A stretch of 64,000 nucleotides of DNA from Notospermus geniculatus. Taxonomy: Eukaryota > Nemertea > Pilidiophora > Heteronemertea > Lineidae. Below the pieces are notes generated by a model that saw nothing but the letters and a program-made list of their open reading frames with translations, had not been told where the DNA came from and did no database searches. This document shows positions 58,973 through 64,000 of the stretch, in pieces (within the stretch, counting starts at the first letter, position 1; every line of letters starts with the position of its first letter). The position numbers were made by a program, and so were the translations under genes. Where the stretch lies: positions 85,869 to 149,868 of the forward strand of contig NMRB01000375.1 in NCBI GenBank assembly GCA_002633025.1, written 5' to 3'.

Positions 58973-59500
58973 TAACACCTTCGGGTGCGGCGTCCATTGT
59001 AATATCTCAATAAATAAATAAATAAACAAACAAACAAACCCTATCAGTTTTCTTTGTCATGAAATAAAGACGATTTTTGTTTCTTTCATTAGTTGAGCTG
59101 CATTGTAAAATAATGCAGCGCTGTAGTTTGACTACCTTCCCCGAAGTCCAGCAGACGGCATCTCCTGTCAAAGTTTAACATGTATTGATTGAGAAATGTT
59201 TGAACAAAGATTGTAGTTTATCTATTGTGTGGGTACCTAACACCTTCGGGTGCGGCGTCCATTGTAATATCTCAATAAATAAATAAATAAACTAACAAAC
59301 AAACCAACCCTATCAGTTTTCTTTGTCATGAAATAAAGACGATTTTTGTTTCTTTCATTAGTTGAGCTGCATTGTAAAATAATGCAGCGCTGTAGTTTGA
59401 CTGCAGTAGTTTGACTACCTTCCCCGAAGTCCAGCAGACGGCATCTCCTGTCAAAGTTTAACATGTGATGGTATTGATTGAGAAATGTTTGAACAAAGAT
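58973..59500. repeat. Tandem duplication, about 254-bp unit, with AAAT/AAAC microsatellite
   Basis: taacaccttcgggtgcggcg starts at about 58973 and 59228; both copies include aataaataaataaataaac and ccttccccgaagtccagcag. Part resembles 3300-3390 in a MADD intron. Confidence 0.85.
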
Positions 59501-60171
59501 TGTTCCTAGTATCAACCATCTGAAGAATGTTTCTTCAAATTTTCTTTCCAATTCATACTGGCTTTTAGAAAACTTCACCGGAGAAGATACTGTCTGCTAC
59601 AGCCCGGGGCAGATGAGTTTAACTTCGGACGAGGACGAGGAAAACGAACACAAGAAGTCAGTCCGTGGGGCATCGCGTAGGCCTAGTTCTGTGTTTCCCC
59701 TAAAATGTGCCAAACCAGGATTTGGTCATAATGTGCTGTGTGGGCCCAGTGAGGGCATTCGGCTGCCGTGTAAAATCGTCTACCGGTCCCATTGTACGAG
59801 GCCCTCTTCAGTCGTCTTGACAATGATGGGCACTGGCTACCTGGAACATGAAGAACATACGCATCATAAAAAAATCAGAAGAAAAAGTGATCGTTTCGTC
59901 ATTGCTTACTTTTTGTGTCGAGAGGGTCTAGACTGGTTCCCGCCTTTTGGCGCTCCACTCCCGCGGCGCTCACTCCACAACAACGGAACGGACAGTAGTG
60001 CCGCGGGAATGGCGTGGCAAAGATGGGAACCACTCTACGAGCGGGCGAGAAATACATTTCGAACAACTGTTTGGCTTGGTTAATTGTTTCCTTTTTCGTT
60101 TTAACAAGCAAAATAAATGACTCGCATTTTCGTGGTTGTCCCCCTGTCGGTGATATCGTGACTTACCAAAC

Positions 60172-60774
60172 TTATGACTCTTCCGCCTCTTTTGCGGCCA
60201 GAACTCGCTGTATCAGCGTTTCCAGTAATCGGTCCTTCTCGCTAGGGTTTAATCTTGATAGCAAGTCAGCACGCTTCCGCTTTCCCCTGGAAGTACGCCA
60301 GAGAAATTTTCTTAAAATGGCATGACATTTTGCCTGATTTTTCGGGTGATTTTCTCAAAATGGGAAAAAAATTTCTCCCAATTTGAGAAATTGAAAAATT
60401 CGCGCAAAATTCCAAAATTTCCCACTTCTTATTTTCCACTTTTATTTCTTACTCCCTTCTTTGATATGATCCTATTCAAACACCTGAAACAGCATCTGGA
60501 TGTTGGTATTTCGAAATAAACTTACGCCATATAAGGATCTATATGTCCATGTCCAACCAATCCCCTCCCTCGTGATAAAGCAATGAGGGCCTGAAGTTCC
60601 GCTACTCGCTGGTCTGACGATGCTCGCTTTTCTCTGAAAAACAACGACAAAATGCATCATTAATGGAAAATTCTTCGTACATACTTCAGCCGAGTTCTCT
60701 TGGCCACCGACATCAGTTGCTTGTCATTGGCAGCCAAAAGAACGAAGCAGCCAAATGACAACATTCCTTGTTCC
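60172..60774 (-). CDS. Unrecognised gene, last three coding exons
   Basis: Three exons on the minus strand join in phase: 60774-60685 (acceptor caatag, donor gtatgt), 60633-60526 (acceptor tttttcag, donor gtaagt), 60286-60172 (acceptor acttccag, stop TAA). The encoded C-terminus reads EQGMLSFGCFVLLAANDKQL, MSVAKRTRLKEKRASSDQRV, AELQALIALSRGRGLVGHGH, IDPYMAGKRKRADLLSRLNP, SEKDRLLETLIQRVLAAKEA and EES. A short hydrophobic stretch is followed by basic, helical, coiled-coil-like sequence. Three correct phase joins make a real gene likely. I do not recognise the family; upstream exons should lie above 60.8 kb or outside the window. The first exon's acceptor is the weakest part. Confidence 0.72.
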
Positions 60775-62080
60775 CTATTGATTTCGCGTTGGTGATGATG
60801 ATGATGATATTGATAATGGTAAACATGAGACAGACGTGTGATCGGGCCTTCGCTTCTCACTGCTGCGCTAAAATCTTTGAACCGTGTGTCAGTTTTTATA
60901 ATATCATTAATCTCCAGGGACCATGTTACTATATTATTATTGGTCTTTTGAGATCAATGAATTTGACAAGTTTTTTATGGTTGTCTCATCCGAGGAATCA
61001 ATCATTGTCATTGGCATGTTCAGAGGTAAAGTGCGAAATGAGTCAGTTTAGATATGAAAGCTTTGACACGAAAATTTGTCAGTTTTTTTGTATTCGATGT
61101 TTATTGGACCGAAAGGTCGAGCAACATTCCGAAACCATGTACTTTTACTCATTATGAGGAGATTACAATCAAAAGGAGAGGTAAGCGCCCATTTTTCGGA
61201 AGGCTGAGGCACATTTTTCTGGAGGTTCCGTCAAGGAATCTATCCCTGAAAGCGGGGGTTCATGGTAGGCCACCTTCACGAAAATTCATCTCTTTGGCGG
61301 TCAGGAAAGTAGCAGTGTGGCAATTGGGAACAAGTATCTTTGCTTTGTAAGGTAATATACTTGTATTTTATTTCGAAGAAGCCTGAGTATATTGCACCTT
61401 GCTCTCAATGGGCTTCATGGAATGTAATTGGCTATAGTCTTCTTCAACTAAAGCTCTGACGATCAGAGTGCTAATTTTCAATCAAGATTGAATGTCAGGA
61501 TGATTCGGTTCTCATGTTTCACGTCGCCATCGGCGTGAACGAACAATAAAGGCCATAGTGAGAACGTGTAATGACGAACTCTGATGATTTTCCGCTGATT
61601 TCGTCCACAGCAAACCAAAGCAACACACGCCCATATGAAGAATCAATTATTGGTTAGTAAGTATCGTATTAATCGTCTGGTAAATACTTAAAGGACCACA
61701 GTATTGCCACTTTTTCTCCGCCGCCGGCGCCACCGCACCACTCTCCAATCAGGGATTAACTACGCTGTCGGCGAATTGACCCGATTTACTACGTACATTT
61801 TGTAATGCATTTTTGTAGTTCGTCTTACTACCGCTAGGTGGCTCCCTCTACGTCGGCAGTCAAACGCATTTGAGATCCAACACCGTGCTCCTTTAAGGCT
61901 TATGAAGAAAGCCCCGTTTCATTTTCAAAGGAAGAACAAATCATCATCATATTCTATCAAGTCAATACCAATGGTTCCAATGTATGCCGGGGAAATTGTT
62001 GGAAAGCATGGATTCAGAAGGCCCTTTTATTGAGACACGAAATCTCCAGCCTGATGTGCTGCCAGAATTCGGGGTTTCTC
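60775..62080. other. Non-coding region upstream of the 60-kb gene exons
   Basis: Probably intron of the minus-strand gene. A gatgatgatgatgat microsatellite at 60792-60812. I found no upstream exon that I can support. Confidence 0.4.
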
Positions 62081-62084
62081 ACCA

Positions 62085-62302
62085 TGGTGAAAAATGCTTT
62101 CACCGTGGTGAGAATGTTTTCACCGCGGAGAAAACCTTTTTCACCATGGTGAGAATGTTTCCACCGCGGAGAAAACCTCACCGAGAATATTTCCACCGCG
62201 GTGGAAACATTCTCACCGCGGTGAAAGTGAATGATTTTCACCGCGGTGGAAATGATTTTTCACCGAGGTGGAAACGTTTTCACCGCGGTGAGAACTTCTA
62301 AA
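62085..62302. repeat. Array of CACCGCGGTG-type palindromes
   Basis: About eleven short units with core CACC(G/A)(C/T)GGTG or CACCGCGGAG flanked by ttt/aaa (best unit tttcaccgcggtgaaa, a 16-bp palindrome), spaced about 20-25 bp. Confidence 0.85.
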
Positions 62303-62538
62303 GATTTTACAAACCCCAAGAAAAATGTCATACCTCGGGAAAAAATCCAAATGCAAATATTTTTCACCAGTGAGCTCTATGGGCCACCGTAAACCACCGT
62401 AGCAGAATATCACTTACATAGTCATTAAATTGCAAATTTAGTTTGATGATATCTTTTTATGATGTTGAGCAGTCTATGGTGTCCAATGTCACGAAACATA
62501 ACGAGGCTAGTTTATCTCCAACACTTTGGGCAGGTCTA

Positions 62539-62627
62539 AGGGCCGTATTCTAGAAGCTTCCTTAACTCTTAAGGTTTACCTCAGGGGGGGTTGTGTTAAG
62601 GAGGCTTCTAAAATAGGCTACGGGCCA
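62539..62627. mobile_element. Decayed MITE GGGCCGTATTCTAGAAGCTTCC
   Basis: Left gggccgtattctagaagctt, right gaggcttctaaaataggcta cgggcc; relative of 15594-15712. Confidence 0.65.
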
Positions 62628-62746
62628 ATATCTTCGGGCAATATAGGCGTGGCTTTCTACGAAGTAGTTTGATTCTTAGAAGTACGGAACAAGAGGATTA
62701 GATCTATGCACGTCACACATTCGCAGCTAGAAGCGCTGCTTTTCGG

Positions 62747-64000
62747 ATCGGGTGAATGATTTGGCACTAAAATGACAAATGCATCATCATGCCTACAATG
62801 CTTCGATAACAAATTTCTCTGTGAAGCAGTTCGCCAGTTCTCAGATTTGTATCAATTCATCAATAGTGACGATGTTCAGCCTGTTTTATGGCATTTTTAT
62901 TTTATCAGCGGTTACATCTACATCAGTAAACACGCCAACGCATTTCTTGAAGGACGTGACGGCAGTGTGGTGGAACACTCGTCCATGTCCTCCAGTAAAG
63001 CAGGGCGGGGACCATGGCACAATCATCATTGAAAAGAATGGCACGCTAGCTCGACAGAGGGCAGCACACCGAATCCCGGTCCTAATACAATGGACGCCTT
63101 TTGTGTGGGAAATTGATCAGGACCGGGATGTCAGTTTCATTTCAATAGTTTTAACCACTAGTGACACCTATATTGAAAAAGTCGGCTATCGTTCTCTTTG
63201 GCTTCTCAGATTTATCGCTGGAAGTCATGAGGCGTGGGAGGTGAGTCCAGTGTGTTCTGTTATCTATAGTTTCCTGAACCAACTACGGCCATGCAAGAGC
63301 AAGAGGTCCTCTCACCCATGGTAGGCCTACAATCAAGAATAATGTCCACTTACCTGTGTATATCATGTTCTATACTTTTACTCGACACTGTGATAAGAAT
63401 AGTGGCGAATACACAAACGAATAGGATTTCGGAGCGGGTGAATGATTTGACACTAAAATGACAAATGCATCATCATGCCTACAATGCTTCGATAACAAAT
63501 TTCTCTGTAAAGCAGTTCGCCAGTTCTCAGATTTGTATCAATTCATCAATAGTGACGATGTTCAGCCTGTTTTATGGCATTTTTATTTTATCAGCGGTTA
63601 CATCTACATCAGTAAACACGCCAACGCATTTCTTGAAGGACGTGACGGCAGTGTGGTGGAACATTCGTCCATGCCCTCCAGTAAAGCAGGGCGGGGACCA
63701 TGGCACAATCATCATTGAAAAAAATAATGGGGACGCTAGCTCGACAGAGGGCAGCACACCGAAACCCGGTCCTAATACAATGGACGCCTTTTGTGTGGGA
63801 AATTGTATTGATCAGGACCGGGATGTCAGTTTCATTTCAATAGTTTTAACCACTAGTGACACCCATTGAAAAAGTCGGCTATCGTTCTCTTTGGCTTCTC
63901 AGATTTATCGCTGGAAGTCATGAGGCGTGGGAGGTGAGTCCAGTGTGTTCTGTTATCTATAGTTTCCTGAACCAACTACGGCCATGCAAGAGCAAGAGGT
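62747..64000. repeat. Tandem duplication, about 685-bp unit
   Basis: Copy 1 from 62747, copy 2 from 63432 to the window end; both contain catgcctacaatgcttcgat and the dispersed tggacgccttttgtgtggga block. Frames of about 86 codons are shared simply because of the duplication. Confidence 0.88.

Larger units (their letters stand above)
55441..60171. other. Intergenic region between SKP1 and the 60-kb gene
   Basis: Contains a GC-rich stretch (55530-55620) resembling a dispersed repeat, foldback elements at 58022 and 58855, and the 58973 tandem duplication. A frame at 59613 starts MSLTSDEDEENEHKK, followed by a possible gtcagt donor, but has no further support. Confidence 0.5.

Noticed and set aside
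59613-60083. 156-codon plus-strand frame starting MSLTSDEDEENEHKK
   Set aside because: The acidic start is suggestive, but the rest has no recognisable domain and no in-phase follow-on exon was found.
61984-62301. 105-codon frame
   Set aside because: Generated by the CACC-CG-GGTG palindrome array.

Overview
Animal nuclear DNA with intron-rich genes, large introns, many small inverted-repeat transposons and several kilobase-scale duplications. The protein-coding content (MADD and SKP1 orthologs close to their vertebrate counterparts) and the repeat style suggest a highly polymorphic marine invertebrate, perhaps a deuterostome such as an echinoderm, hemichordate or lancelet. The species cannot be fixed from the sequence alone.

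Layout. (1) 1-40,675, plus strand: the 3' half of a MADD (MAP-kinase-activating death domain protein / Rab3 GEF) gene. I could chain 25 coding exons in phase, from the dDENN domain (1527) to the stop codon at 40,675: 3,846 nt, 1,281 codons plus stop if every cassette is used. The 5' half (uDENN, cDENN) lies before the window. Two microexons (24 and 30 nt), a 78-nt exon, an 87-nt cassette with a GC splice donor, and three different candidate C-terminal exons point to elaborate alternative splicing. (2) 20.1-34.4 kb, inside MADD: a segment of about 6-7 kb is present twice, so one 73-nt exon and a candidate alternative last exon each occur twice. (3) 40.7-53.2 kb: intergenic, with local tandem duplications and a roughly 3.5-kb block present on both sides of a 128-base N gap, which looks like two haplotypes assembled in series. 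(4) 53,480-55,313, minus strand: a complete four-coding-exon SKP1 gene (162 aa), tail-to-tail with MADD. (5) 55.5-60.1 kb: repeats and weak coding candidates. (6) 60,172-60,774, minus strand: the last three exons of a gene I do not recognise. (7) 60.8-64 kb: repeats, including a CACC-CG-GGTG palindrome array and a 685-bp tandem duplication.

MADD (Rab3/Rab27 nucleotide exchange, TNF-receptor signalling) and SKP1 (SCF ubiquitin ligase adaptor) are functionally separate neighbours; nothing in the sequence links their regulation. The most informative feature is that the duplicated blocks contain filled/empty site pairs for at least five non-autonomous inverted-repeat elements, so element ends and target duplications can be read directly.
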